Part shown: in pieces, positions 1 to 8,384 of the stretch
Layout of the letters: the number at the start of each line of letters is the position of its first letter
Position numbering within the stretch: the first letter of the stretch is position 1
Assembly: GCF_016908975.1 (NCBI RefSeq)
Contig: NZ_JAFBEX010000004.1
Span: 62,001-126,000, forward strand
Source: Neobacillus cucumis
GTDB taxonomy: Bacteria > Bacillota > Bacilli > Bacillales > Cytobacillaceae
DNA: 64,000 bases
Direction of reading: 5' to 3'
Notes under the pieces: model-generated
Told to the model about the DNA's origin: nothing
Databases searched by the model: none
What the model saw: only the letters and a program-made list of their open reading frames with translations
Position numbers and translations under genes: made by a program

Positions 1-244
1 CTATTAAGAGAACTCTCTCTTTTTGTTGGGCCATGGAAACTGCAAGATTTGCAGCCGTAATCGATTTACCATCACCATCCTCCGCAGATGTGATTAAGAA
101 TGTACGACTATCTCCAGCTACAGAAAATTTAATATTTGTTTGAATCATGCGAAATTGTTCGGAGATAATGGAGTCAGGGAATGAGTATGAAACTAACATT
201 CTCCTCTTTCCAGAATTAACTGATTTTCTTTTATTTATTACCAA
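1..244 (-). CDS. CpsD/YwqD-type BY-kinase, N-terminal part (cut by window edge)
   Basis: This is the start of a cytoplasmic tyrosine autokinase of the CpsD/CapB/YwqD family, which works with a Wzz-like membrane partner to control exopolysaccharide export. About 81 residues are present. They show the family's basic N-terminus, the SEQFRMIQTNI segment normally found before the P-loop, and a Walker A variant (DGDGKS) followed by AANLA. I chose a TTG start at 244 because an AGGGGGGAG ribosome-binding site lies just upstream and the resulting N-terminus is basic as in the family; an ATG at 199 has its Shine-Dalgarno too close. It overlaps the end of the upstream Wzz-like gene by 14 bases, so the two are translationally coupled. 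The C-terminal Tyr cluster lies outside the window. Confidence 0.8.
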   Translation of the reverse strand, partial: MVINKRKSVNSGKRRMLVSYSFPDSIISEQFRMIQTNIKFSVAGDSRTFLITSAEDGDGKSITAANLAVSMAQQKERVLLI

Positions 245-971
245 TCGACTCCCCCCTAAACTCCAAATTATATTGTAAATGACTTTTTTTCTTAATATTC
301 CTTTTATTCATTTTTGATACTTTTCCTAACAACGGCACTTCTAATAGCATTTCAGCATCCGATTCAGATTTAATAGAATCATCAAATGATTCTATTAAGA
401 AAGCTATTCCTATTCCAACCACTAATCCAAATATTAAAAAGTACATTACCTTATTACTTTGTGTTTGATTTATTGGAATGTGACTTACTTTTGCATTTGA
501 TAATAACCGGACATAATCCTGCCCAATAATAATTGGCACTTCATCCTTAAATACCTGAGCAGTTGTATCTGCAATTTTTGCAGCAAGTATAGGATCTTGA
601 TCTATGACACCAATACTAACCACTTGAGAACTTTCAATACTTGAAACAGTAATTTTTCCTGCTAATGAATCGGATGTCATTTTTAAATCTAATTTTTTTA
701 TAACTTTATCAAGAATTGTTGAATCCCTTACAATAACCTGTAGTGTTTTCCTAGACTCTTCATCCGCACCAATGATTATTCGAGAAGAAGACTGATATTG
801 AGGAATTGGATTGGTTGATTTAATTTGAATAAACACTCCCAAAACACTTGTCATTCCTGTTATTATTAAAATAATTAGATACCGCCTCATTAAAACTGCA
901 AATACAGCTTTTAAATTAATATCCTTGGCTCTTCTTTTTTCGTAACGATCATTTTGTTTAAAACTATTCAT
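231..971 (-). CDS. Wzz/YveK-type polysaccharide co-polymerase (kinase activator)
   Basis: A 246-residue membrane protein of the Wzz/CapA/YveK family, which sets polysaccharide chain length and activates the neighbouring BY-kinase. A basic N-terminus precedes a first membrane segment at about residues 30-50. An extracellular region of mixed helix and strand follows, then a second membrane segment near 175-195 and a short cytoplasmic tail. The start codon is preceded by AAGGTGG. It is the first gene after a good promoter at 1116-1144 and is followed directly by the kinase gene. The polysaccharide substrate cannot be read from this window because the biosynthesis genes lie beyond position 1. Confidence 0.85.
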   Translation of the reverse strand: MNSFKQNDRYEKRRAKDINLKAVFAVLMRRYLIILIITGMTSVLGVFIQIKSTNPIPQYQSSSRIIIGADEESRKTLQVIVRDSTILDKVIKKLDLKMTSDSLAGKITVSSIESSQVVSIGVIDQDPILAAKIADTTAQVFKDEVPIIIGQDYVRLLSNAKVSHIPINQTQSNKVMYFLIFGLVVGIGIAFLIESFDDSIKSESDAEMLLEVPLLGKVSKMNKRNIKKKSHLQYNLEFRGESIGNK

Positions 972-1115
972 TCTACCACCTTATTGTAAGACATTATTAT
1001 TACATCTCTAAAAAAGTTCTAAATAAAGGATAATCTAAGAAAGTTTAAACTCTTTAGCTTCATTTAAATACCCTCTTTAATAGTATTCTATTTCACAAAA
1101 AACTTTATATAAATC

Positions 1116-1144
1116 ATTTTAGTTCTTTATATAGAACATGTCAA
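1116..1144 (-). promoter_or_regulatory. Sigma-A promoter of the Wzz/kinase operon
   Basis: On the minus strand TTGACA (1144-1139) and TAAAAT (1121-1116) are separated by exactly 17 bases, about 145 bases before the Wzz-like start. A short GTTCT..AGAAC inverted repeat lies in the spacer. I see no convincing terminator between the upstream lasso exporter gene and this promoter, so some read-through from the lasso operon is possible. Confidence 0.7.
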
Positions 1145-1193
1145 TACAAGATGATAAATTATTAAGATCTCATTGTTCTTCGTAGATGGATTA

Positions 1194-2999
1194 TTACTGT
1201 CCAACACTTATGCCCATTTGTTTCTTCAGTAAATTACTAAACATCCCTTTCTTTTCTGATTCCAATTGGCTAAATTCCCCTTGTTGAATGACACATCCTT
1301 GATCTAACACAATTACTTGATCAGCATTACGGATCGTTGATAATCGATGTGCTATAACAATTACAGTCATTTTCCCTTTTAATCTCTCAATTGCTTCTTG
1401 TATCTTCGCTTCATTCTCGGTATCTAAAGCGCTAGTTGCTTCATCTAAAAAAAGAATAGATGGTTTTCTAAGAATTGCTCTCGCTAACACTAAACGTTGC
1501 CGTTCACCTCCAGATAATCTTATCCCTCTATCTCCTATTAAAGTATCTAGTCCTTGGGGGAGCTTCCTTACAAACTCAGCGGCTGATGAAAATTCTAAAG
1601 ACTCCCATAATTGTTCCTCACTTGCACTAGGTTTCATCATTAGAAGGTTATCCCTTACAGTGGTATTAAAAAGAAATGGATCCTGTGGTACATAACTAAT
1701 AGATTGCCTAAACGACATCAGATTTTCTTGTGAAAGAGGTATTCCATCGATTAGAACCTGTCCATGCCCAGGTCCATTTAATCCCATTAACAAATCAATC
1801 AAAGTACTCTTTCCTGCTCCTGAGCGCCCTACAATGGCTGTCATTTGCTTTGCGGGTATATAAATATTTATATCTTGTAGAGCAAACGTTGGTTTGGTTA
1901 ATTCATAACGAAAAAAAATATCCTTGCATTCCAGACCCATTTCTAAATTCATAGAGTCTAAGTTTTTATAGGATTTAATGTAGGTTTCCTGAGATTCTAA
2001 ACAATCATTTTGTAATTCAATTAATGTCTTAAAACTAGGTACGATAGCTCCTATTTGTTCTAAGTTTGATTGTATTCCACTGAATCTTGGCCATAGTCGT
2101 GTAAAAATAGCTATAATAAGCATTAATTCCGCAGGTTGAGCTCGAAACATTTTTATCGAATAAAAAATAAACCCTGCCATTAAAATAGCGGATACTACTT
2201 TGAAAATAAATTGAGAGATTGTGTTTAATCTAACCATTTCTACAACATTTTTTTCTAATTTTAAACCTAACACACTAATCCATTCAATATGGCTTTCTTC
2301 TAGTGTATTACTTTTAATATCTTTTATACCATTAAAATGATCAGTTATACCTGCAAGATAAACCTTACCTAATTCGACTGTCTCAGCGCCTATTTTCCCA
2401 GATCTATTTACAAATCTTTTCGAAAAGAATATAAGGGCAAAACCAAGTATTAAAATAGTAACAGTCATTTGTGCTGATAACCAAAAAGAAATACCGATTT
2501 GTATCATTGTAAAAACTAGTGAAGCAAGAAATTGAAGAAACATCAATGTTCCCCCACTTACACGAGCAATATCAGTTATTAATAAATTGACTATATCAGA
2601 TTTTCTTTTTTTCAAAAAAAAGCCCCAGTTTGATCGAATAATTGCAGTATACGTTTCTTCTCTTAGATGACGTAAATATCCATGCTGTATTTTTGTATTT
2701 AAGATTGATTGATTTTGCTGAAGAAAGCTCTGTCCTGTAATTAATAACACATAACTAGTTAATATAATTAACAAACTAACAGCATTAGGAAGTTTTTTTA
2801 AAATGCTTTGAATCCAAGTTAATATAGAAATTGTTTCAATTTGTACATCAAATATTCCTGTCAAACTTATTAAAGGAACCAATAGGAAAATACCTATTCC
2901 TTCAATTAAACTAATAAATATCATTCCTACCAAATTAAGGTACAGAGTTTTTCCTGCAAATGAATGTATACTTTTAGCAAAATGCCAGATATGTCTCAC
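1194..2999 (-). CDS. Lasso-peptide ABC exporter (D protein), TMD-NBD fusion
   Basis: A 601-residue half-size ABC exporter. About six membrane helices occupy residues 20-320. The nucleotide-binding domain follows with Walker A GRSGAGKST near 391, signature LSGGERQR near 497, Walker B ILFLDEATSAL and the switch His in IAHRLST. It starts with GTG at 2999 after an AGGAGG site. It is the last gene of the lasso operon, 12 bases after the nucleotidyltransferase gene. In characterised lasso clusters the D protein exports the mature peptide and confers self-immunity. That role is inferred here from position. No peptidase C39 domain is present, so leader removal must rest with B1/B2. Confidence 0.88.
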   Translation of the reverse strand: MRHIWHFAKSIHSFAGKTLYLNLVGMIFISLIEGIGIFLLVPLISLTGIFDVQIETISILTWIQSILKKLPNAVSLLIILTSYVLLITGQSFLQQNQSILNTKIQHGYLRHLREETYTAIIRSNWGFFLKKRKSDIVNLLITDIARVSGGTLMFLQFLASLVFTMIQIGISFWLSAQMTVTILILGFALIFFSKRFVNRSGKIGAETVELGKVYLAGITDHFNGIKDIKSNTLEESHIEWISVLGLKLEKNVVEMVRLNTISQFIFKVVSAILMAGFIFYSIKMFRAQPAELMLIIAIFTRLWPRFSGIQSNLEQIGAIVPSFKTLIELQNDCLESQETYIKSYKNLDSMNLEMGLECKDIFFRYELTKPTFALQDINIYIPAKQMTAIVGRSGAGKSTLIDLLMGLNGPGHGQVLIDGIPLSQENLMSFRQSISYVPQDPFLFNTTVRDNLLMMKPSASEEQLWESLEFSSAAEFVRKLPQGLDTLIGDRGIRLSGGERQRLVLARAILRKPSILFLDEATSALDTENEAKIQEAIERLKGKMTVIVIAHRLSTIRNADQVIVLDQGCVIQQGEFSQLESEKKGMFSNLLKKQMGISVGQ

Positions 3000-3011
3000 A
3001 GTTAATTCCTC

Positions 3012-4190
3012 CTATGATAAGGCATGTTTTCTAGTTTTTCTCCATGCCCATAATAAAGGACGTAACGGAAAATATAATAAATGAAGTGGTTTTGGTAATG
3101 GCAATGTTTCCACATCAAGGGGATACGGATGTAAAAAACTCAAGATATATAGACACTTCTGTCTATTAGTCATTAGGCTAAATAAATGTTTCTTATGATA
3201 GATGGCGACATCATCGGGGACTGGATCAGTATGTAAATTGATCATTCTTTCTAAATAAAAAATAGCAGCTTGTGCTAACTTTTTTGGCTGTTTTCCCTTA
3301 ACTAAATTCTCTATTTCTTTCAGGAAGGGTAAATCTAACAATTCCATGTTAAGTATAAGCGCCTGCCCACCTACAGAATAATATTGATACTTTTGTAACT
3401 GTTTTATTAAAACATCCCATCTTATTTTTTGTTTAAGCATTTGATTTATATCTAATAACCAACGAAGACGGAACCAGCCATGACGTGCACCATGCGAAAC
3501 AAGAAATAAAAATAAATCCTCACGACCTAGAAAATAGATTGGAAAACTAGTAAGAGTACTTTCTCTTTTCCGTAGCCACAATTCTTCAAAATCCGGTCCA
3601 TTTCCAGGAAAAGGATTTAGTCGCCAATGTATTTCAATATTAACCCTATTTTGTTTATGATAATATTCTATATGATGATTTCTCCACTTCCAATCATTTA
3701 GAGACATGTTAATATAATCTTGTTTAACATATCCTTGCATTTGAAGTAGGGTGTCCACAGTTTCTAAATCATTAATTGAAACAAGGATATCTAGGTCCCC
3801 GCATGTACGTAATGAAAGGTCACCATATAGGTCTTTTGCAAGTACAGGCCCTTTTAAAACAAGCAAACGAATCTGATTTTCATTTAGGATTCCACATACT
3901 CGTTCTAATTCACTGCTTAAACGAAGCATTTCAAAAGTATTTCTTTTGTATAATTGACTTAAAGTTTTGGAAACCTTGAAAGGAATCCAATCCAAATTCT
4001 TAAGTTTTCCATACAGCAATGGATAAATTCGATGATGAATGGAAAGTTCTATGAAAAAATTCCAATCTATATTTTGAAATTCTTTTTTTACACTTATCAA
4101 ATTATTATCATCGGTTATATTCAATATATTTAATATTAGCTTTAATTCATTAGGAATTAAGTCAGTATTGAGATTAAACTTTTTTTCCAT
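3012..4190 (-). CDS. Nucleotidyltransferase-fold lasso tailoring protein (NTP_transf_5 type)
   Basis: A 392-residue cytosolic protein with the LVLKGPVLAKDLYGD..R..GDLDILV segment typical of the NTP_transf_5 nucleotidyltransferase group; the paired Asp residues of GDLDIL would bind metal. The ATG at 4190 is preferred over an in-frame start at 4232 because AAGGAGTTAACT precedes it. Homologues occur in Bacillales lasso clusters that also have an HPr-kinase-like gene. In the pseudomycoidin cluster the nucleotidyltransferase-like protein was linked to further modification of the phosphorylated C-terminal Ser. By analogy this protein probably acts on the phosphoserine made by the product of 4994-5926. 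What it transfers cannot be read from sequence. Confidence 0.8.
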   Translation of the reverse strand: MEKKFNLNTDLIPNELKLILNILNITDDNNLISVKKEFQNIDWNFFIELSIHHRIYPLLYGKLKNLDWIPFKVSKTLSQLYKRNTFEMLRLSSELERVCGILNENQIRLLVLKGPVLAKDLYGDLSLRTCGDLDILVSINDLETVDTLLQMQGYVKQDYINMSLNDWKWRNHHIEYYHKQNRVNIEIHWRLNPFPGNGPDFEELWLRKRESTLTSFPIYFLGREDLFLFLVSHGARHGWFRLRWLLDINQMLKQKIRWDVLIKQLQKYQYYSVGGQALILNMELLDLPFLKEIENLVKGKQPKKLAQAAIFYLERMINLHTDPVPDDVAIYHKKHLFSLMTNRQKCLYILSFLHPYPLDVETLPLPKPLHLLYFPLRPLLWAWRKTRKHALS

Positions 4191-4209
4191 AGTTAACTCC
4201 TTGCTTACT

Positions 4210-4662
4210 CTACTTACTAATTTTTTTTGCAAATTTTTTAACCACAGTAAACCGTTCCATAACTTCGAATCCAGTAATATAGTATGGACCGGTACGAAGC
4301 CATGCGTGAGCTATCATCTTTCCCGACTCATCTTTTGCTGTTCCTAAATAAAGAGTACTTTCAATTTTACGTCTTTCCAACATTTTCATTGCTGCAATTG
4401 CTTTAACTAGACACATACTTTCCCAGATTGTATGTCGACTCATAATATTAATTGAATCAGATATATGCCTTATTATTTTTTTGTTAGATTCATTCGTATC
4501 AAACGAGGTCTCCATCATTTGTTCCCCTAAAGAGTCTGCAATCTTTGAAAATCGTATACTTTTTAGGATACGAGCCCAACCTAATAGAATAAAAGCTTCC
4601 AGAAATAAAAATTTAGTTTGCCGATCAATAGCAATAAATATTCTAAACTTCTTCACTATCAA
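4210..4662 (-). CDS. Lasso leader peptidase B2 (transglutaminase-like)
   Basis: A 150-residue protein of the lasso B2 family (transglutaminase-like Cys protease) that removes the leader from the precursor. The catalytic Cys is seen at about residue 84 (ESMCLVKA) and the His at about 119 in IAHAWLRTGPYYITG, the usual C..AHAW arrangement. The N-terminal LEAFILLGWARIL helix is also typical. The start is uncertain: TTG at 4662 sits close to GAAAGGAA, and GTG at 4656 is an alternative. It works with the separately encoded B1 (4700-4993), as is usual in split-B lasso clusters. Confidence 0.88.
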   Translation of the reverse strand: MIVKKFRIFIAIDRQTKFLFLEAFILLGWARILKSIRFSKIADSLGEQMMETSFDTNESNKKIIRHISDSINIMSRHTIWESMCLVKAIAAMKMLERRKIESTLYLGTAKDESGKMIAHAWLRTGPYYITGFEVMERFTVVKKFAKKISK

Positions 4663-4699
4663 CTATTCCTTTCATCGCTTTTATTCACCATATTTATAC

Positions 4700-4993
4700 C
4701 TATTTACAGATTTCAATTAATTCTTCTTCAAGCAAATGGTCAAGAAAAGATAATACTTGTTCTTCACACTCTTTACGCTCGACATCATACTCGGTTGTTA
4801 AACGATCAATGATCTCGATTGCACTAATTGGTGACTTAATATTATCCCAGATGACCCCACCGATTACCCCAAGATTAAAGTACTTTCCTTTTTGAACACT
4901 CATCATTACTTTTTCCCCATCCATATCACTAACAATATTTCCTTGTTTTTGTACAATATTAATATCTTTTGATAGTTTTTTTGTTTTTAACAC
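4700..4993 (-). CDS. Lasso leader-recognition protein B1 (PqqD-like RRE)
   Basis: A 97-residue PqqD-family RiPP recognition element. It has the expected N-terminal beta strands (GNIVSDMDGEKVMMSVQKGKY) followed by a helical bundle containing GGVIWDNIKSP and a C-terminal LLEEELIEI helix. In lasso biosynthesis B1 binds the leader peptide and presents it to B2 and C. It starts with GTG at 4993 after AAGGAGG, and the kinase stop codon ends at 4994, so the two genes abut. The first residues (MLKT) match the start of the kinase gene, a coincidence or a small duplication. Confidence 0.9.
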   Translation of the reverse strand: MLKTKKLSKDINIVQKQGNIVSDMDGEKVMMSVQKGKYFNLGVIGGVIWDNIKSPISAIEIIDRLTTEYDVERKECEEQVLSFLDHLLEEELIEICK

Positions 4994-5926
4994 TTATTTT
5001 TCCTCCTTATGAATTGTTGATAATATGAGAGTAACTAATTGATTTGCTGTAAAACTAGAAACCGGCCGCCTCAAATGATACATATCGATTTTACAGACAA
5101 TACTTGTAGAATTTCTAAAGTGCCAATCTAATAAACCTAGCTTTGAAATTAGAGTATTTCTGTATGTATGAGAAAACAGCGTTTGAAGGCGGGTAAGTTT
5201 TTGAATTGGAAAGATTTCAATATTTTCATCTTTTGATCTAATTAGTTCAAAAACACCTGCAAGAGGTAATGGTTCTGAATAAAATTTTGAACCTACTGGA
5301 ATAGCATATTTAGTTTCCCTTTTATAAAGAGGTCGGTAACCCTCTGTATCAATACCAAATTCTAGTAAACTTTCACTCCACAACTTTTGTTGTGGGTATG
5401 ACGGGGTTACATACGGTATATTTTCACCATCTGAGAATGAAATAGCTATCACATCATCTGTCAATATTTGATATCCTCGATTTAAAAATGCTGAGGCAAG
5501 TGTTGATTTTCCAGCGCCAGATTCTCCTATAATGGCATATGCCTTTCCATTAATGGCAATAACACTACCGTGTAAGGGAAATATTTTCCTTTGCATTAAT
5601 AGCGCACCCATACAACTTCCAAGAATATAAAGTCTAGCTACATCGACATCGTATTCTTCTAAAGGTGAGACTATAATCCTTTTCCCTTCTTTAATTAAAA
5701 ATATAGCAATTCTCGGGACCCTAAACATTACTAGATTTTCATTAATTATAAAATCATTCTGATCCTTTACAGAATCAAGCCATTGTCTTGATAAATTTTC
5801 AATCTTTATTTCTACATCTATATATTCTGCCTTTAGATCCTGATTCGGTAATTCCGGCATGGGGATATCACTTATTATTGAGAAGCCAAATGCCTTATAT
5901 ATTACCTTTTCATCTGTTTTTAACAT
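4994..5926 (-). CDS. HPr-kinase-like lasso precursor kinase (PadeK/ThcoK type)
   Basis: A 310-residue homologue of the C-terminal domain of HPr kinase. The P-loop GESGAGKST is at about 134-142, followed by the ILTDD Asp pair near 155. Proteins of this type in paeninodin-family clusters (PadeK, ThcoK) phosphorylate the side chain of the C-terminal Ser of the lasso precursor. The precursor encoded at 6069-6221 does end in Ser, which supports this role. ATG at 5926 follows TTGGAG. The gene lies downstream of a hairpin (5939-5987) that should lower its expression compared with the precursor. Confidence 0.88.
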   Translation of the reverse strand: MLKTDEKVIYKAFGFSIISDIPMPELPNQDLKAEYIDVEIKIENLSRQWLDSVKDQNDFIINENLVMFRVPRIAIFLIKEGKRIIVSPLEEYDVDVARLYILGSCMGALLMQRKIFPLHGSVIAINGKAYAIIGESGAGKSTLASAFLNRGYQILTDDVIAISFSDGENIPYVTPSYPQQKLWSESLLEFGIDTEGYRPLYKRETKYAIPVGSKFYSEPLPLAGVFELIRSKDENIEIFPIQKLTRLQTLFSHTYRNTLISKLGLLDWHFRNSTSIVCKIDMYHLRRPVSSFTANQLVTLILSTIHKEEK

Positions 5927-5938
5927 TTTGATTCAACT

Positions 5939-5987
5939 CCAAATAAAAATAAAAGCCCTTATAGCATCATTTATGTATAAGGGCTTT
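5939..5987 (-). terminator. Intra-operon hairpin terminator/attenuator after the lasso precursor
   Basis: A perfect 12-bp stem (5952-5963 with 5976-5987, arm AAAGCCCTTATA) has a 12-base loop. On the minus strand it is followed by an interrupted T-rich tract. It lies between precursor gene A and kinase gene K, where it would end many transcripts after A and let a fraction run on into K-B1-B2-N-D. Confidence 0.8.
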
Positions 5988-6068
5988 CAGATGCAAATCG
6001 TAAGTATAAAATCCCAGTATATGTTAGAAATCTAATTTCAACAAATATAAGGATAATGGACCTATCTT

Positions 6069-6221
6069 TTAGCTTTGGTGAATTAAATCATGCCCTTTTC
6101 CGTCAGTCGGAATAGGTTTACCTTGTACGAAATTCCCATCAAAATTACCACCAGTTGTTCCAGCCATTGTCATATTGACATCAAGTACTTCTAAAACAGG
6201 TGTCTGCCATTCTTTTTTCAT
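6069..6221 (-). CDS. Lasso peptide precursor, paeninodin family
   Basis: A 50-residue precursor, too short for routine gene calling. The leader begins MKKEWQTPVLEVLDV and contains the YxxP-like WQTPVLEVLD segment bound by B1. It ends in NMTM, with the conserved Thr two residues before the cleavage site. The predicted core starts AGTTGGNFD, so Ala1 and Asp9 can form the nine-residue macrolactam. The remaining tail is about 22 residues and ends in HQS. A C-terminal Ser fits the adjacent kinase. The strong site AAAGGGGGTGATAAC precedes ATG at 6221, and its upstream edge touches the stop codon of the cyclase gene. The leader matches what I know of paeninodin-type precursors; the core is different and long. 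Confidence 0.9.
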   Translation of the reverse strand: MKKEWQTPVLEVLDVNMTMAGTTGGNFDGNFVQGKPIPTDGKGHDLIHQS

Positions 6222-6235
6222 GTTATCACCCCCTT

Positions 6236-8164
6236 TCAAGTAAAATTATTAATATAACGATATACTATTAAACAAAGCATTAAAGTTCTATAGTCGGAGT
6301 CAATAATATTTTTAGGCTGTGCCCCTTTCTCACCTTTAGCTAAAGCAGAACTTAGAACATTACCATCTATATAATCTAGAATTAACGAGTCATTACTTAC
6401 TTTCTTAACATCATTAATGAAGTTTTTCCAATCTGGAATCATTCGGTGCAGCCAATCCACACCTTGAATCCCTCTTATACGTTGATTTAACCTAACTTCA
6501 TCCGGTAAATAATTCTCAGTGGCTCTACGGATTAGAGAGCGATCCTGCCCATTTTGTACACATTGTTCTTCTGGTACGGATAAACAGAAGCGGACAACTC
6601 GGATATCATTGGTAGGATCACGTTTCCATAAAGAGTATTTTAAGGAAAGTTTACAATCTAGTGTATTACCGGCATTCCAAGGAGCCATATCCTCAAACAG
6701 AACTCTCCTTTGTTCATATAAATTAGGTGAAGCAATCCATCCTGACTCGTTAATTCCATGCTCTTTAAGTTTTCTGAACACACCAGAGCGTTTTGCAAAG
6801 CTAGGATTAATTAACATAGTTGGATTCAATGAATTCTGTTTAACAAGAAAAGGAAATCCTATTTTAGATATAGTTGGTAACCATCGAAATCTTGCTCCGC
6901 CAATTAACCTACTAAATTGATTTAATTCTTTAGATAGACTAAGCCACTTTAACCGTTTTAAAAGAATTGCATAATAGTCTAATGCTGAGCCCCAAGAAAC
7001 AGTGAAATTTCCTTTATCACCATTGAGTAATACCCCAATTCCTACTTCATAGGCTTTCTCAAACATTCCTTTTAACCAGAAGGAATTTTCTAAAAACTTA
7101 TACGGCATTTCATTTATTTCAAGAATTTCATCAATTTCAGAGTAGGAACTAATCCCTTCAAAATCGTAATAATGGTCTGAAATCCCTCCAACATATCCCA
7201 CTGTTTTCTTAATGAACGGCCTTTCATCAGGCATTAACTCTTTACGCGTAAAATCAACAAAATCACTTGGAGGGATATAACTAAAAGTATTTAATGTTTT
7301 GTTTTCTTTTTGTAAAGTTTGCGCAGCGAACCCCACCACAGCACCAGAATCTAACCCTCCACTCAATTGAGAACCGATTTTACGATGTGTCCTTAGACGA
7401 CAATTTACTGCCTTTTGAAATACCTCCTGAAAAGCTTCTACATATTCTTCAGATGACTTTAATTTCAATTTTTCTTTCGGAGTAAAAACACCGTATTTAA
7501 TAATCTTAACCTTGTCTTTGTGTATCGTAATCGAATGAAATGGAGGAACTTGATTAATTTCGCTATAAGGAGTCATGTGAGCATCAACCGTGTCAATCAT
7601 TCCGGTTATCGCCAAAAACTCTGCGAGATATAATTCATTCAGTTTCTTCTTTATATTGGGAATTAATAATAATGGTGCTATTGTTGTGCAAAAGCTAAAT
7701 CGGTACGCATCATTGTGGTAGTAAAGAGTCCGATATCCAGAAGGATCCCTTGCACCAAAAAGTTGTTGTTTCTGCTGGTCCCATATCATAAAAGCAAAAT
7801 CACCAATTAGATACTTCGGTGCTTCTTCACCCCATTTAAAGTAGGATAGTAAAATTAGTTCACTATCAGTTATTTCTTTCCTTCTTCTTTTATTAATCTG
7901 TAAACTTTCAATCAGTTCATCTCGATTATCAATGATTGCATCGGCCGTGATAGCTAGCTTTCGCTGATGATCATAATAGGGAATTTTCTCTCCTATCGAC
8001 TCCGGTGTGATCCACTGAGCATGACAGCCAAGGAAGACTTTGTCGTTTTGCCAAGTTTTAATATCATCCGCCGGATATTTTTCTAATTCTTTCATCATCC
8101 GGTTTCCATGCTCTAGATTGATTGGTTCATCGTTTAAATGATATATTCCGGCTATCGCACTCAT
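6236..8164 (-). CDS. Lasso cyclase C (asparagine-synthetase-B-like)
   Basis: A 642-residue asparagine synthetase homologue that would adenylate the Asp9 side chain and close the macrolactam with the core N-terminus. The C-terminal synthetase domain has the ATP-pyrophosphatase motif SGGLDS at about 268-273. The N-terminal glutaminase-like domain (roughly 1-200) begins MSAIAG instead of MCGIAG, so the catalytic Cys2 is missing. This is common in lasso cyclases, which do not use glutamine ammonia. ATG at 8164 follows GGAGG. It is the first gene of the operon, 14 bases before the precursor gene, and is driven by the promoter at 8385-8413. Confidence 0.92.
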   Translation of the reverse strand: MSAIAGIYHLNDEPINLEHGNRMMKELEKYPADDIKTWQNDKVFLGCHAQWITPESIGEKIPYYDHQRKLAITADAIIDNRDELIESLQINKRRRKEITDSELILLSYFKWGEEAPKYLIGDFAFMIWDQQKQQLFGARDPSGYRTLYYHNDAYRFSFCTTIAPLLLIPNIKKKLNELYLAEFLAITGMIDTVDAHMTPYSEINQVPPFHSITIHKDKVKIIKYGVFTPKEKLKLKSSEEYVEAFQEVFQKAVNCRLRTHRKIGSQLSGGLDSGAVVGFAAQTLQKENKTLNTFSYIPPSDFVDFTRKELMPDERPFIKKTVGYVGGISDHYYDFEGISSYSEIDEILEINEMPYKFLENSFWLKGMFEKAYEVGIGVLLNGDKGNFTVSWGSALDYYAILLKRLKWLSLSKELNQFSRLIGGARFRWLPTISKIGFPFLVKQNSLNPTMLINPSFAKRSGVFRKLKEHGINESGWIASPNLYEQRRVLFEDMAPWNAGNTLDCKLSLKYSLWKRDPTNDIRVVRFCLSVPEEQCVQNGQDRSLIRRATENYLPDEVRLNQRIRGIQGVDWLHRMIPDWKNFINDVKKVSNDSLILDYIDGNVLSSALAKGEKGAQPKNIIDSDYRTLMLCLIVYRYINNFT

Positions 8165-8180
8165 CTTTTCCTCCTGCCAT

Positions 8181-8217
8181 ACATTTCAACAGTTTTACAA
8201 CCCTTTAACTGAAATGT
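8181..8217 (-). promoter_or_regulatory. Inverted repeat in the lasso operon leader
   Basis: Arms ACATTT..CAGTT and AACTG..AAATGT pair over 11 bp with a 3-base bulge and a 12-base loop. The repeat lies just before the cyclase ribosome-binding site. It could be an mRNA leader hairpin or an operator; nothing identifies the factor. Confidence 0.4.
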
Positions 8218-8384
8218 AAGTTCACTAAATAGAACATCGATTCCATAGTAAACTAAAAGAAATTTATTTTAATTAAATTTCCCGAAACTATGGTATAATT
8301 TTGTCAACTTTATGTATTTTGACTACTAAATCAATATTACATAATACCTATACTAGTTCTCTATTAAGAACAACTTATAACCTT

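Noticed and set aside
8294-8299. TATAAT on the plus strand upstream of the methionine operon
   Set aside because: There is no matching -35 at 16-18 bases, and the TTGACA promoter at 8502 explains the operon better.
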